Shown piece by piece: positions 51,716-60,365 of a stretch of 64,000 nt of DNA. The position numbers and the translations under genes were made by a program. Positions within the stretch are counted from its first letter, which is position 1. The number at the start of each line of letters is the position of its first letter. This DNA comes from Humibacter sp049446075 (GTDB taxonomy: Bacteria; Actinomycetota; Actinomycetes; Actinomycetales; Microbacteriaceae): the NCBI RefSeq assembly GCF_049446075.1, contig NZ_JBMSEB010000001.1, positions 2,294,001-2,358,000 of the forward strand. The letters run 5' to 3'. Below the pieces are notes generated by a model. It searched no databases. It was not told where the DNA came from and was given only the letters and a program-made list of their open reading frames with translations.

Positions 51716-53101
51716 TCAGCGCTCCTTCAGGTGCTCCGTGAGGTAGGCATCCAGCCCCTCGATCGGGATGCGCTCCTGACCCATGCTGTCGCGGTCGCGC
51801 ACCGTTACGGCGTTGTCGTCGAGGGAGTCGAAGTCGACCGTGACGCAGTACGGTGTGCCGATCTCGTCCTGCCTGCGGTAGCGACGCCCGATGGCACCTG
51901 AGTCGTCGAACTCGACGTTGCGGTGCTTGCGCAGATCGGATGCCAGTTTGCGGGCGAGCGGAGACAGCCTCTCGTTGCGAGAGAGCGGCAGAACCGCCGC
52001 CTTCACGGGCGATAGGCGCGGGTCGAGCTTCAGCACGGTGCGGATGTCGGTGCCACCCTTCGCGTTGGGCGCCTCTTCCTGGTGATAGGCGTCGACGAGG
52101 AACGCCATGAGCGATCGCGTGAGGCCGAACGCCGGTTCGATCACGTAGGGAACGAAGCGTTCGTTACGACCCTGATCGAAGAAGGAGAGGTCTTTGCCGG
52201 AGTGCTCGGCGTGCGTCGACAGGTCGAAATCGGTGCGGTTGGCCACACCCATCAGCTCGCCCCAGTCGCCGCCCGTGAAGCCGAACCGGTACTCGATGTC
52301 GATCGTGCGCTTCGAGTAGTGCGACAACTTCTCTTTGGGATGCTCGTATCGGCGCAGATTCATCGGGTCGACGCCGAGGTCGATGTACCAGTTCCAGGCC
52401 GTGTCGATCCAGTAGTCGAACCACTTCTCGTCGTCGCCTGCCTCGACGAAGAACTCGAGTTCCATCTGCTCGAACTCGCGCGTGCGGAAGATGAAGTTTC
52501 CCGGCGTGATCTCATTGCGGAAGCTCTTGCCGATCTGGCCGACACCGAACGGCGGCTTCATGCGGGATGCCTGCACCACGTTGGCGAAGTTCACGAAGAT
52601 GCCCTGCGCGGTCTCGGGGCGCAGATACTGCAGCCCGGATTCATCCTTCACCGGGCCCAGGTAGGTCTCCAGCATCATGTTGAAGTCCCGCGGCGGCGTC
52701 CACTGGCCGCGCGTGCCGCAGTTCGGGCACACGATGTCGCCCATTCCGTTCTCCGGCGCGCGGCCCTTCTTGGCCTCGTACGCCTCGATGAGGTGGTCCT
52801 CGCGGAACCGCTTGTGGCAGTGCAGGCATTCCACGAGCGGGTCGTTGAAGACGCCGACGTGACCGGATGCCACCCACACCTGCTTGGGCAGGATCACGCT
52901 CGAGTCCAGGCCGACCACGTCGTCGCGGCCGGTGACCATGGTCTGCCACCACTGCCGCTTGATGTTCTCCTTCAGCTCGACGCCGAGTGGACCGTAGTCC
53001 CACGCGGAACGCGACCCGCCGTAGATCTCGCCCGACTGGAAGACGAACCCGCGGTGGCGGGCCAGGGCGATGACGGCATCGAGCGCGTTCTGATCGGGCA
53101 T
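51716..53101 (-). CDS. glyS: glycine-tRNA ligase
   Basis: Homodimeric class II aminoacyl-tRNA synthetase of 461 aa charging tRNA-Gly. It begins PDQNALDAVIALARHRGFVF with GGSRSAWDYGPLG. The zinc-like cysteines are in ECLHCHKRF and CPNCGTRG. Motif 2 contains SFRNEITPGNF and FRTREFEQMELEFF, and motif 3 contains EPAFGLTRSLMAFL. ATG 53101 follows AAAGGGG. A frame extending further upstream has no similarity. The promoter shares 18 of 20 bases with crgA. Confidence 0.97.
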   Translation of the reverse strand: MPDQNALDAVIALARHRGFVFQSGEIYGGSRSAWDYGPLGVELKENIKRQWWQTMVTGRDDVVGLDSSVILPKQVWVASGHVGVFNDPLVECLHCHKRFREDHLIEAYEAKKGRAPENGMGDIVCPNCGTRGQWTPPRDFNMMLETYLGPVKDESGLQYLRPETAQGIFVNFANVVQASRMKPPFGVGQIGKSFRNEITPGNFIFRTREFEQMELEFFVEAGDDEKWFDYWIDTAWNWYIDLGVDPMNLRRYEHPKEKLSHYSKRTIDIEYRFGFTGGDWGELMGVANRTDFDLSTHAEHSGKDLSFFDQGRNERFVPYVIEPAFGLTRSLMAFLVDAYHQEEAPNAKGGTDIRTVLKLDPRLSPVKAAVLPLSRNERLSPLARKLASDLRKHRNVEFDDSGAIGRRYRRQDEIGTPYCVTVDFDSLDDNAVTVRDRDSMGQERIPIEGLDAYLTEHLKER

Positions 53102-53150
53102 GGGTGCGTCCCCTTTCGAGGATCGGGCGTTTGGGAGCACGTGAAGATCC

Positions 53151-53170
53151 ATTTTAGAGGCGACTGAGAA
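53151..53170 (-). promoter_or_regulatory. glyS promoter, 20-bp sequence shared with crgA
   Basis: On the minus strand TTCTCAGTCGCCTCTAAAAT ends in the -10 TAAAAT, giving a leader of about 43 nt. See 32369-32388. Confidence 0.6.
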
Positions 53171-53312
53171 AGGAGCCGACGGAGCCTGTCCTAGGGGCGG
53201 CCTGAGGCAGTTCATGACGCTGCACTGTCGCCGTGCAGGTGGCTGCCGACTGATTGACGGATGCTTGTTGCAGCGCTCGCACCATCTGCCGGGGCCGGTG
53301 CGGGAAGGACTC

Positions 53313-54245
53313 ATGACAGAGACGACGAACGGCACCGGTGTTCCGCCGCGCCGCATAGTCATCGCGGGCGCCTCAGGAATGATCGGAGGAGCGCTGGCGA
53401 AGCGGTTGCAGGCATCAGGTGACCAGGTCGTGCGTCTGGTGCGGCGTCCGGCCAAGGGGCAGGGCGAGGTGCGCTGGGAGCCGGACGCGGGCATCCTCGA
53501 TCCAGCTGTGCTGAGCGGGGCGGATGCCGTCGTCAGTCTCGCGGGAGCGCCGACGGCCCGCCTGCCATGGACCCCTGCATATAAGAAGGTGATCCTCGAG
53601 TCCCGGCTCGATGTGACGCGTACCATCGCCGACGCCATCCTCGCGGCTGATCGCCCGCCGGCGGTGCTCATCAGCGGATCGGCGGTGGGGTACTACGGCG
53701 ACCGTGGCGACGAGGAGCTCACCGAACACTCGGCGCGCGGAACAGGTTTTCTCTCCGCGGTCGTGAAGGCGTGGGAGGAAGAGGCGTGGCGGGCGTCCGA
53801 GGTCACACGCGTCGCGTTCGTGCGCACGGGCCTCGTGGTGGGCCCAGCCGGCGCGATGCCGCCGCTGCGCGCCCTCGCTCTGGCCGCACTCGCCGGCCCG
53901 ATCGGCGGGGGACGACAATGGTGGCCCTGGATCAGCCTGCACGACGAGGTGGCGGCCATCGACCACATCGCCCGTTCCGAACTACGCGGACCGGTTAACC
54001 TCGCGGGGCCGACGCCGGCGACCGAGGCCGAGTTCATGCGCACGTTCGCCAGGGACCTGCACCGGCCGTATTGGTTCCCCGCTCCGGCGTTCGCACTACG
54101 TCTCGCGCTGCAGGATGCCGCCCAAGAACTCGTGCTGAGCAGCCAGCGGATGCTTCCCACCGCGCTGCTGAACGACGGCTTCCGTTTTCGGCACGAGACC
54201 GTCGATGCGGCGCTCGCCGCCTACCTCGAAGGCCAGACGGCGTAA
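53313..54245 (+). CDS. TIGR01777-type NAD-dependent epimerase (SulA/YfcH-like)
   Basis: A 310-aa SDR-like protein. The nucleotide loop is VIAGASGMIGGALAKRL; further signatures are WEPDAGILDP, VVSLAGAP, SGSAVGYYGDRGDEELTE and PWISLHDEVAAIDH. The family has a DUF1731 C-terminus (LSSQRMLPTALLNDGFRF) and an unknown substrate. ATG 53313 follows GGGAAGGA. The next gene starts 37 nt later. Confidence 0.9.
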   Translation: MTETTNGTGVPPRRIVIAGASGMIGGALAKRLQASGDQVVRLVRRPAKGQGEVRWEPDAGILDPAVLSGADAVVSLAGAPTARLPWTPAYKKVILESRLDVTRTIADAILAADRPPAVLISGSAVGYYGDRGDEELTEHSARGTGFLSAVVKAWEEEAWRASEVTRVAFVRTGLVVGPAGAMPPLRALALAALAGPIGGGRQWWPWISLHDEVAAIDHIARSELRGPVNLAGPTPATEAEFMRTFARDLHRPYWFPAPAFALRLALQDAAQELVLSSQRMLPTALLNDGFRFRHETVDAALAAYLEGQTA

Positions 54246-54282
54246 CAAGCTGGGGGCCGCGTGCGGACACTATGGTGAGGAG

Positions 54283-54846
54283 ATGCCCCGCGACGATGCC
54301 GAGCGCGTGCACCCCGAGACGGTCGCCGAGTGGCGCGAATGGCTGTCGTCGCGCCACGAGGACTCGGACGGCGTCTGGCTCGTGTTCTGGCGATCGGGAA
54401 CGGGGCGGCCGACGATCTCATACGAGGACGCGGTCGTCGAGGCGGTCGCCTTCGGCTGGATCGATAGCCAGGCGAAGACGATCGACGAACTGCGCTCCGC
54501 CATGTGGTTCTCACCGCGGCGTCCCGGATCGCCGTGGTCGGGGAGCAACAAGCTACGCGTCGCCCGACTCGAGACCGAGGGGCGCATGACGGATGCCGGA
54601 CGCCGCCAGGTGGAGACCGCCAAGGCGAACGGCATGTGGGCGGTTCTGGACGGCCCCGAGGCGCTCGTCGTGCCGGACGACCTCGAATCCGCTCTCCAGG
54701 CGGCCGGTGTGCGAGCGGCCTGGGATGCCTGGAGCCCGAGCGTGCGTCGCGCAGCCCTCACCAAGCTGGCCCTGGTGAAGCGAATGGAGACCCGGGCGCG
54801 TTACGTGCAGCAGATCGTCGACGAGCTCGACGGTGGAGGGCGCTAG
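54283..54846 (+). CDS. YdeI/OmpD-associated family protein
   Basis: A 187-aa protein with EWREWLSSRHEDSDGVWLVF, VAFGWIDSQAKTIDE, FSPRRPGSPWSGSNK and a C-terminal helical WDAWSPSVRRAALTKL module. These are hallmarks of the family whose Escherichia coli member YdeI affects polymyxin/bacteriocin tolerance. The biochemical role is unknown. ATG 54283 follows GGTGAGGAG. Its TAG stop shares the tetranucleotide CTAG with the stop of the convergent nuclease gene. Confidence 0.85.
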   Translation: MPRDDAERVHPETVAEWREWLSSRHEDSDGVWLVFWRSGTGRPTISYEDAVVEAVAFGWIDSQAKTIDELRSAMWFSPRRPGSPWSGSNKLRVARLETEGRMTDAGRRQVETAKANGMWAVLDGPEALVVPDDLESALQAAGVRAAWDAWSPSVRRAALTKLALVKRMETRARYVQQIVDELDGGGR

Positions 54847-55631
54847 CCCAACCCCACGGTCGGGGCGAGCGTCGACGTCCAAGCCGGCTGCGCGCGGCAT
54901 CCGTCGAGGATGCGCGCGAGCGCGTCGTGCTCCGCGGGAACGACCCACAGTCGGTACGCCGCCTTCACCGACACCTGTCTGGCGGCGTACGCGCACCTGA
55001 AGGAGCGGTTCGCGGGCAGCCACGTGGCGGCATCCCCGTCGCCCTTGCTCTCATTGGTCGGTCCGTCGACGGCGAGCAGCTCGAGCGGATCGTTCGCGAG
55101 CGCCTCGCGCTGCTGCTGCGTGAGCTGCCGCGCCCCGGTCTGCCAGGCGTTCGACAGCGGCACCACATGATCGATCTGCACGAGCGCGGAGGTGCGCTCG
55201 CCGCGCACGAAGTCGATCGTCTTGCCCGAGTACGGGTCGCGGAGCACTCCGGAGAGCACCTTGCACTGCCCGTTCCTGACCACGTCGGTGAGATCGCGCG
55301 CGAGCACGTCGTCTCTGGTGTCACAGCCGTTGCCGTCGACGTCTTTCCATGCCGCGCCGAAGTCGCCGACCCTGTCGTAGCCCGTATGCGGCGCCTTGCC
55401 CTTGACCGGGATGGTCGCGAGCACCGCGAGAGCAGTACCGGCGGTCGGGGCCGTCCCCGGCACCGATTCCTGGGAACTCGCATCCTGCGAGCTCTGCCCT
55501 GCGGAGGCGCCCGGCGATCCTTGCGTATTCGCCAGATACGTGACGAGAAGGATGCCCGCGGCCGCGACCAGTAGCGCGGCTATGGTCGTGCGAACGGCAG
55601 CGCGTGACCGTGCGGGAATCTTGGCAGGCAT
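54843..55631 (-). CDS. secreted HNH-type (DUF1524) nuclease-like protein
   Basis: A 262-aa protein with a signal anchor (AAVRTTIAALLVAAAGILLV) followed by a Ser/Ala/Gly linker. The nuclease domain carries the HNH-like QIDHVVPLSNAW (the DHVVP His), the following LELLAVDGPTNESKGD asparagine segment and RSFRCAYAARQVSVKAAYRLW. DUF1524 proteins of this form are exported and resemble the GmrD-like fold. An extracellular DNase role is inferred. ATG 55631 is preferred; ATG 55652 is possible. Confidence 0.87.
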   Translation of the reverse strand: MPAKIPARSRAAVRTTIAALLVAAAGILLVTYLANTQGSPGASAGQSSQDASSQESVPGTAPTAGTALAVLATIPVKGKAPHTGYDRVGDFGAAWKDVDGNGCDTRDDVLARDLTDVVRNGQCKVLSGVLRDPYSGKTIDFVRGERTSALVQIDHVVPLSNAWQTGARQLTQQQREALANDPLELLAVDGPTNESKGDGDAATWLPANRSFRCAYAARQVSVKAAYRLWVVPAEHDALARILDGCRAQPAWTSTLAPTVGLG

Positions 55632-55886
55632 GGGTGTCTCTCTCGGGGGCATCCCGACAGTAGCTGCACCAACCGACGATCGCGGGCGCGGCGCTGCGGC
55701 AGGTCCCAGACAGAGCACGGCGCCGGCGGGGCTGGACGCGCCTTCCGCCGGACGCCGGCGTCCTCGTCGGGTCGCGACATCGTCGGCGCGACCGTGAACG
55801 TGGCTCACACGTTACGCCCATGAGGATCCCTCGTAAAGCGGGGCCAACCCGTGACGGCGCCCGCCCGAGTCCCTTAGCCTTTCGAA

Positions 55887-57404
55887 ATGCCGACGCACAT
55901 CCTCGCCATCGACCAGGGAACGACGAGCACGAGGGCGATCGTGTTCGACCATGCCGCGCAGGTGGTCGCGGTGGGGCAGCTGGAGCACCGCCAGCTCTTC
56001 CCGCGGGCGGGCTGGGTCGAGCACGATCCGATGGAGATCTGGCGCAACACCCGTGAGGTCGTTGGCATCGCTCTGAGCAAGGCGAACATCACACGTCACG
56101 ACCTCGCCGCGGTTGGCATCACGAACCAGCGCGAGACGGCAGTGGTGTGGGACAAGCACACCGGAAAGCCGGTCTACAACGCGATCGTCTGGCAGGACAC
56201 GCGCACGCAGCCCATCGTCGATCGCCTGGCCGCCGACGGCGGAACACGCCGGTTCTCGGACGCGGTCGGCCTGCCCCTCGCCACCTACTTCGCCGGCACC
56301 AAGATCGCGTGGATCCTCGAGAACGTCGACGGCGCACGGGAACGCGCCGAACGCGGCGATCTGCTGTTCGGCACCACGGACACCTGGCTGCTGTGGAACC
56401 TCACCGGGGGCGCGGCGGGCGGAGTCCATGCGACGGATGTGACGAACGCGTCTCGCACCTTGTTCATGGACCTGAAGACACTGGACTGGCGCGAGGACAT
56501 CCTCGAGGTCTTCGGGGTGCCGCGGTCGATGCTGCCGCAGATCCGCTCGTCGAGCGAGGTGTACGGCGAAGCCGAGTCGCACAGTCTGCTGCGGGAGACG
56601 CCGATCGCGGGCATCCTCGGCGACCAGCAGGCGGCGACGTTCGGGCAGGCGGCGTTCGATGCCGGCGAGTCGAAGAACACCTACGGAACGGGCAACTTCG
56701 TCATCGTCAACACGGGCGAGGAGATCGTGCACAGCGAGAACGGTTTGATCACCACGGTCGCGTACCGCCTCGGCGAGAAGGCGCCGCGCTACGCGCTGGA
56801 GGGCTCGATCGCGGTCACCGGCTCGCTCGTGCAATGGCTGCGCGACAACCTCGGCTTCTTCAGAGAGGCGAAAGAGGTGGAGCGGCTCGCGGCATCCGTC
56901 GACGACAACGGCGGCGCCTACATCGTTCCCGCTTTCTCCGGCCTGTTCGCCCCATACTGGCGGCCGGACGCCCGCGGCGCGATCGTGGGCCTGACCCGCT
57001 TCGTCACCAAGGCGCACCTCGCGCGCGCGGCGCTCGAATCGACGGCGTATCAGACCCGCGACGTGCTGGAGGCGGTCGAGCAGGACACCGGAACACCGCT
57101 GAGCGAGCTCAAGGTCGACGGCGGCATGACGGCAAACGGCCTGCTCATGCAGTTCCAGGCGGATGTCTTGGGTATCCCGGTCGTGCGCCCGACGGTGGCA
57201 GAGACCACGGCTCTCGGCGCCGCGTATGCCGCCGGGCTGGCCGTCGGATTCTGGACCGACTGCGATGAGTTGCGCTCGAACTGGCAGGAGGGCGCGCGCT
57301 GGGAGCCGACGGAGGACCGCGACGGCGTCGAGCGGATGTACCGCACGTGGAAGAAGGCCGTCACGAAGACGTTCGACTGGGTCGAAGACGAGCGCCCGGA
57401 GTAG
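55887..57404 (+). CDS. glpK: glycerol kinase
   Basis: FGGY-family kinase of 505 aa making glycerol 3-phosphate. It has the N-terminal phosphate loop AIDQGTTSTRAIVFD, substrate motifs ITNQRETAVVWDKHTG and VWQDTRT, YGTGNFVIVNTG, and the family signature GLFAPYWRPDARGAIVGLT. No glpF or glpD is adjacent. ATG 55887 is standard length. Confidence 0.97.
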   Translation: MPTHILAIDQGTTSTRAIVFDHAAQVVAVGQLEHRQLFPRAGWVEHDPMEIWRNTREVVGIALSKANITRHDLAAVGITNQRETAVVWDKHTGKPVYNAIVWQDTRTQPIVDRLAADGGTRRFSDAVGLPLATYFAGTKIAWILENVDGARERAERGDLLFGTTDTWLLWNLTGGAAGGVHATDVTNASRTLFMDLKTLDWREDILEVFGVPRSMLPQIRSSSEVYGEAESHSLLRETPIAGILGDQQAATFGQAAFDAGESKNTYGTGNFVIVNTGEEIVHSENGLITTVAYRLGEKAPRYALEGSIAVTGSLVQWLRDNLGFFREAKEVERLAASVDDNGGAYIVPAFSGLFAPYWRPDARGAIVGLTRFVTKAHLARAALESTAYQTRDVLEAVEQDTGTPLSELKVDGGMTANGLLMQFQADVLGIPVVRPTVAETTALGAAYAAGLAVGFWTDCDELRSNWQEGARWEPTEDRDGVERMYRTWKKAVTKTFDWVEDERPE

Positions 57405-57437
57405 CGACGACTTGCGGCGGCGCGGGCCGCGGCATCC

Positions 57438-58058
57438 TCAGCCGAGCGTCGAGTGCGGGCCCGCGGATTGTGCACCCGTCTCGGCAGCGCGCGCCTCGGC
57501 CTCGATGCGACGCGTGTAGTCCGACCAGAACCCGGGGTCGTCTTGAACCGGGTGCCGGTTGTCGTTCCACGTTGCGCCGTCGATCGTCTCCCTGAGGATG
57601 TCCGCATGGCCGGCATGACGAGCGAACTCCTGCACCACGTGCGCAAGGATGCCGTGCAGCGTCACGTTCCGCCGCTCCTCTGGCCACCAGGGCACGATGC
57701 CCGGTGCGTCGAGCGGCAACTCGTCGATCGTGGCGTCGCTGTGTCGTGCGGAGCGGTCGAAGAAGTCGAGGATCTCCGCGCGCGTCTCCGACGCGGGAAC
57801 CCACATGTCGCGGTCATCGTCGGCGTCGTCCTCGAGCCACGGAACCACCCAGTCCTCACGGCGGTCGAACACTTCCCCGAAGTAGCCCAACTGCACGCTG
57901 CCCGTGTGCTTGATGAGTCCGAGCAGGTTGGTGCCCGTGGGCGTCATGGGTCTACGGGCGTCATATTCCCCCAGCCCGTCCACCTTCACCAGCAGCGTTG
58001 CGCGCAGCCGCCGCAACGCGGTGTGCAGGGTGGCCTTGGCGTCATCTGGCATGCTCAT
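57438..58058 (-). CDS. DinB family protein (DUF664)
   Basis: A 206-aa four-helix-bundle protein, likely metal-binding and perhaps a bacillithiol/mycothiol-dependent transferase-like enzyme. It contains PTGTNLLGLIKHTGSVQLGYFG (first His) and TLHGILAHVVQEFARHAGHADILRE, which supplies the other histidines of the triad. Ends 34 nt after glpK in convergent orientation. Confidence 0.85.
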   Translation of the reverse strand: MSMPDDAKATLHTALRRLRATLLVKVDGLGEYDARRPMTPTGTNLLGLIKHTGSVQLGYFGEVFDRREDWVVPWLEDDADDDRDMWVPASETRAEILDFFDRSARHSDATIDELPLDAPGIVPWWPEERRNVTLHGILAHVVQEFARHAGHADILRETIDGATWNDNRHPVQDDPGFWSDYTRRIEAEARAAETGAQSAGPHSTLG

Positions 58059-58210
58059 GGGCCAACGCTACGCGCGGCATCCGACGAGGCGCAGCGACGC
58101 CGAGCACGACGACATGCCGGGGTCGCCGTCCCCCGTAGCATCCCCGTGGGTTCACCTGGCGCTAACGCTGCCCGGGTATCATCGCGTCACCGGTCCGCAG
58201 CGAAGAAGAA

Positions 58211-58903
58211 GTGATCGCCCTGATACGAGTACTCAGCTACAACCTCCGGAAGAATCGCGCAACCGGCGAGTTGCTTGACCTGGCGGCATCCACGTCCGTC
58301 GACGTCATGTGCCTGCAGGAGGCAGACACCGCAGCCCTGCCGAACGAGGTCGGAACGCTTACCCTCGCCGACTCCACCAAGCGCAACCGCTTGGGTCTGG
58401 CGGTCTACTACCGAATGGACCGCTTCGAGCTGCGCGAGACCGACACCTACGAGCTGAAGAAGTCGCTGCACGACCGCGTGCTCGCGCCCGCCCACGAGCG
58501 CCTGGTCGGCACGCTCCTGAAGGATGCCGCCACCGGGCACGAGGTCGTGGTCGCCTCGTTCCACGCCGCGCCCCTGACAGCTCTGAACTCCTTGCGGCGC
58601 ACCCAGATCCGCGCCGCTCACGCCGAGCTGCTCCGCCTCGGACACGGAGTGCCGACGCTCATGGTCGGGGACTACAACTACCCGTTCTTCACCCAGTCCC
58701 TCGGTGAGCGCGTCAGGGCATCCGGTTACGACATGTCGCTCAGCGACCGCAAGACCTACACGCGCTACAAGTTCTTCAAGGGCCACTTCGACTTCGTGAC
58801 CTCCGCCGGCCTCGACGTGCAGGCCGTGGAGACCCTTCCGCGCGGCGACTCGGACCACATGCCGATCGTCGTCTCGGCCGAGTACGGGGATGCCGCGGCG
58901 TAG
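58211..58903 (+). CDS. endonuclease/exonuclease/phosphatase family protein
   Basis: A 230-aa protein of the DNase I/exonuclease III fold. It has VLSYNLRKN, CLQEADTAAL (metal-binding Glu), VGDYNYPFF (the Asp/Asn pair) and GDSDHMPIVV (catalytic SDH). No signal peptide. Substrate may be DNA, phosphoesters or lipids. GTG 58211 follows a purine-rich GAAGAAGAA run. Confidence 0.85.
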   Translation: MIALIRVLSYNLRKNRATGELLDLAASTSVDVMCLQEADTAALPNEVGTLTLADSTKRNRLGLAVYYRMDRFELRETDTYELKKSLHDRVLAPAHERLVGTLLKDAATGHEVVVASFHAAPLTALNSLRRTQIRAAHAELLRLGHGVPTLMVGDYNYPFFTQSLGERVRASGYDMSLSDRKTYTRYKFFKGHFDFVTSAGLDVQAVETLPRGDSDHMPIVVSAEYGDAAA

Positions 58904-58951
58904 CTCTCACGCATGGAGCCGGGCGCATGCCTGGCTCGTTACGATTCAAGG

Positions 58952-60226
58952 GTGACAGCCCTCGCCGAATTGTCCACAGCCGAACTGCGCGAACTGCATT
59001 CGCAGCTGACCGCAGACTACGACGCGCTCGTCGCGCGCGGGCTCTCGCTTGACATCACGAGGGGCAAGCCGTCTCCGGCTCAGCTCGATCTGGCGAACCC
59101 GATGCTCTCGCTTCCCGGCGAAGACGACTATCGCGACAGGGCCGGAGCCGACACCCGCAACTACGGAAACCCGCAGGGTCTGCCCGAGCTACGCGAGATC
59201 TTCTCCGGCGTGCTCGGCGTTCCGGTTCCGCAGCTGCTCGCCCTCGGCAACTCCAGCCTGACCACCATGCACGACGTCATCGTCAACGCGATGCTGCATG
59301 GCTTTCCCGAAAGCGAGCGGCCGTGGGGGCGCGAGGAGACGATCTCGTTCCTGTGCCCAGTGCCGGGTTACGACCGTCATTTCGCGATCACGGAGCACCT
59401 GGGCATCCGAATGATCCCGGTGGCCATGACGGATGCCGGCCCCGACATCGCGCAGATCGAACGACTGCTCGCCGAGGACGCGACCATTCGCGGCATCTGG
59501 TGCGTGCCTGTGCACTCGAACCCCACGGGCGCGATCTACAGCGAAGAGGTCGCCAGGGCGCTCGTGTCGTTGCCGGCCGCGGCAGACTTCCGCATTTTCT
59601 GGGACAACGCGTACGCCGTTCACCACCTCACGGATGACGTGCCGGAGCCGATCGACATCCTCTCCCTCGCCGCGGAAGCCGGAAACCCTGACCGGGTTTT
59701 CGTATTCGCGTCGACGTCGAAGGTCACGTTCGCCGGGGCAGGCGTCGGGTTCCTCGGATCGTCGCCCGCCAACGTGTCGTGGTACCTGAGCCACTCCGCG
59801 GTGCAGTCGATCGGGCCGGACAAGGTGAACCAGTTGCGCCACGTGCGGTTCCTGAAGGATGCCGAGGGTCTCGAACGGCACATGCTGGCTCACCGCGAGC
59901 TCATTGCGCCGAAGTTCGCCGCCGTCTCCGAGGTGTTCGAGCGACGGCTCGCGCCGTACGAGGCCGGCACCTGGACCGCGCCGTCCGGAGGCTACTTCGT
60001 GAGCCTTGACGTGCACGACGGATGCGCCGCGCGAGCCGTCGCGCTCGCCGCCCACGCCGGCATCGCCGTCACCCCTGCCGGGTCGACGTATCCGTACAAG
60101 AAGGACCCGCGCGATGCGAACATCCGCATCGCGCCGACCATGCCTCCGCTTGCCGAGCTGGTCGAGGCGCTCGACGGACTGTGCACCGCGATCCTGCTGG
60201 CCGAGGTCGAGCGCCTGCTCGGCTGA
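58952..60226 (+). CDS. aspartate aminotransferase-like class I aminotransferase
   Basis: A 424-aa PLP enzyme of the AspAT Ic-like group: RGLSLDITRGKPSPAQLDLA, RNYGNPQGLPELR, VPVHSNPTGAIY, FWDNAYAVHH and the PLP lysine in ASTSKVTFAGAG (Lys257). GTG 58952 lies 7 nt after TACGAT, consistent with a leaderless mRNA. An in-frame ATG at 58913 lacks a ribosome site and adds non-conserved residues. Confidence 0.88.
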   Translation: MTALAELSTAELRELHSQLTADYDALVARGLSLDITRGKPSPAQLDLANPMLSLPGEDDYRDRAGADTRNYGNPQGLPELREIFSGVLGVPVPQLLALGNSSLTTMHDVIVNAMLHGFPESERPWGREETISFLCPVPGYDRHFAITEHLGIRMIPVAMTDAGPDIAQIERLLAEDATIRGIWCVPVHSNPTGAIYSEEVARALVSLPAAADFRIFWDNAYAVHHLTDDVPEPIDILSLAAEAGNPDRVFVFASTSKVTFAGAGVGFLGSSPANVSWYLSHSAVQSIGPDKVNQLRHVRFLKDAEGLERHMLAHRELIAPKFAAVSEVFERRLAPYEAGTWTAPSGGYFVSLDVHDGCAARAVALAAHAGIAVTPAGSTYPYKKDPRDANIRIAPTMPPLAELVEALDGLCTAILLAEVERLLG

Positions 60227-60245
60227 GGCGGCGGCACCGCCACTA

Positions 60246-60306
60246 CTGCGCCAGGGTTTCGTGTTTGCGCCAGGTAAGCCGGCGCAAGCAATGCGAACTG
60301 GCGCAA
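60246..60306. repeat. 61-bp palindromic element, copy B
   Basis: GCGCCA motifs at 60248 and 60267 and GGCGCAA motifs at 60281 and 60300 give the same 19-14-19 spacing as copy A at 51587. The outer arms GTTTGCGCCAG/CTGGCGCAAAC within it are complementary. It lies in the gap before the MFS gene. Confidence 0.75.
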
Positions 60307-60365
60307 ACACTCAGCCTGCCCGTTGCGGGGCGTCTCGCACCGAGCAGTTGGGGCAGACTTGCACG

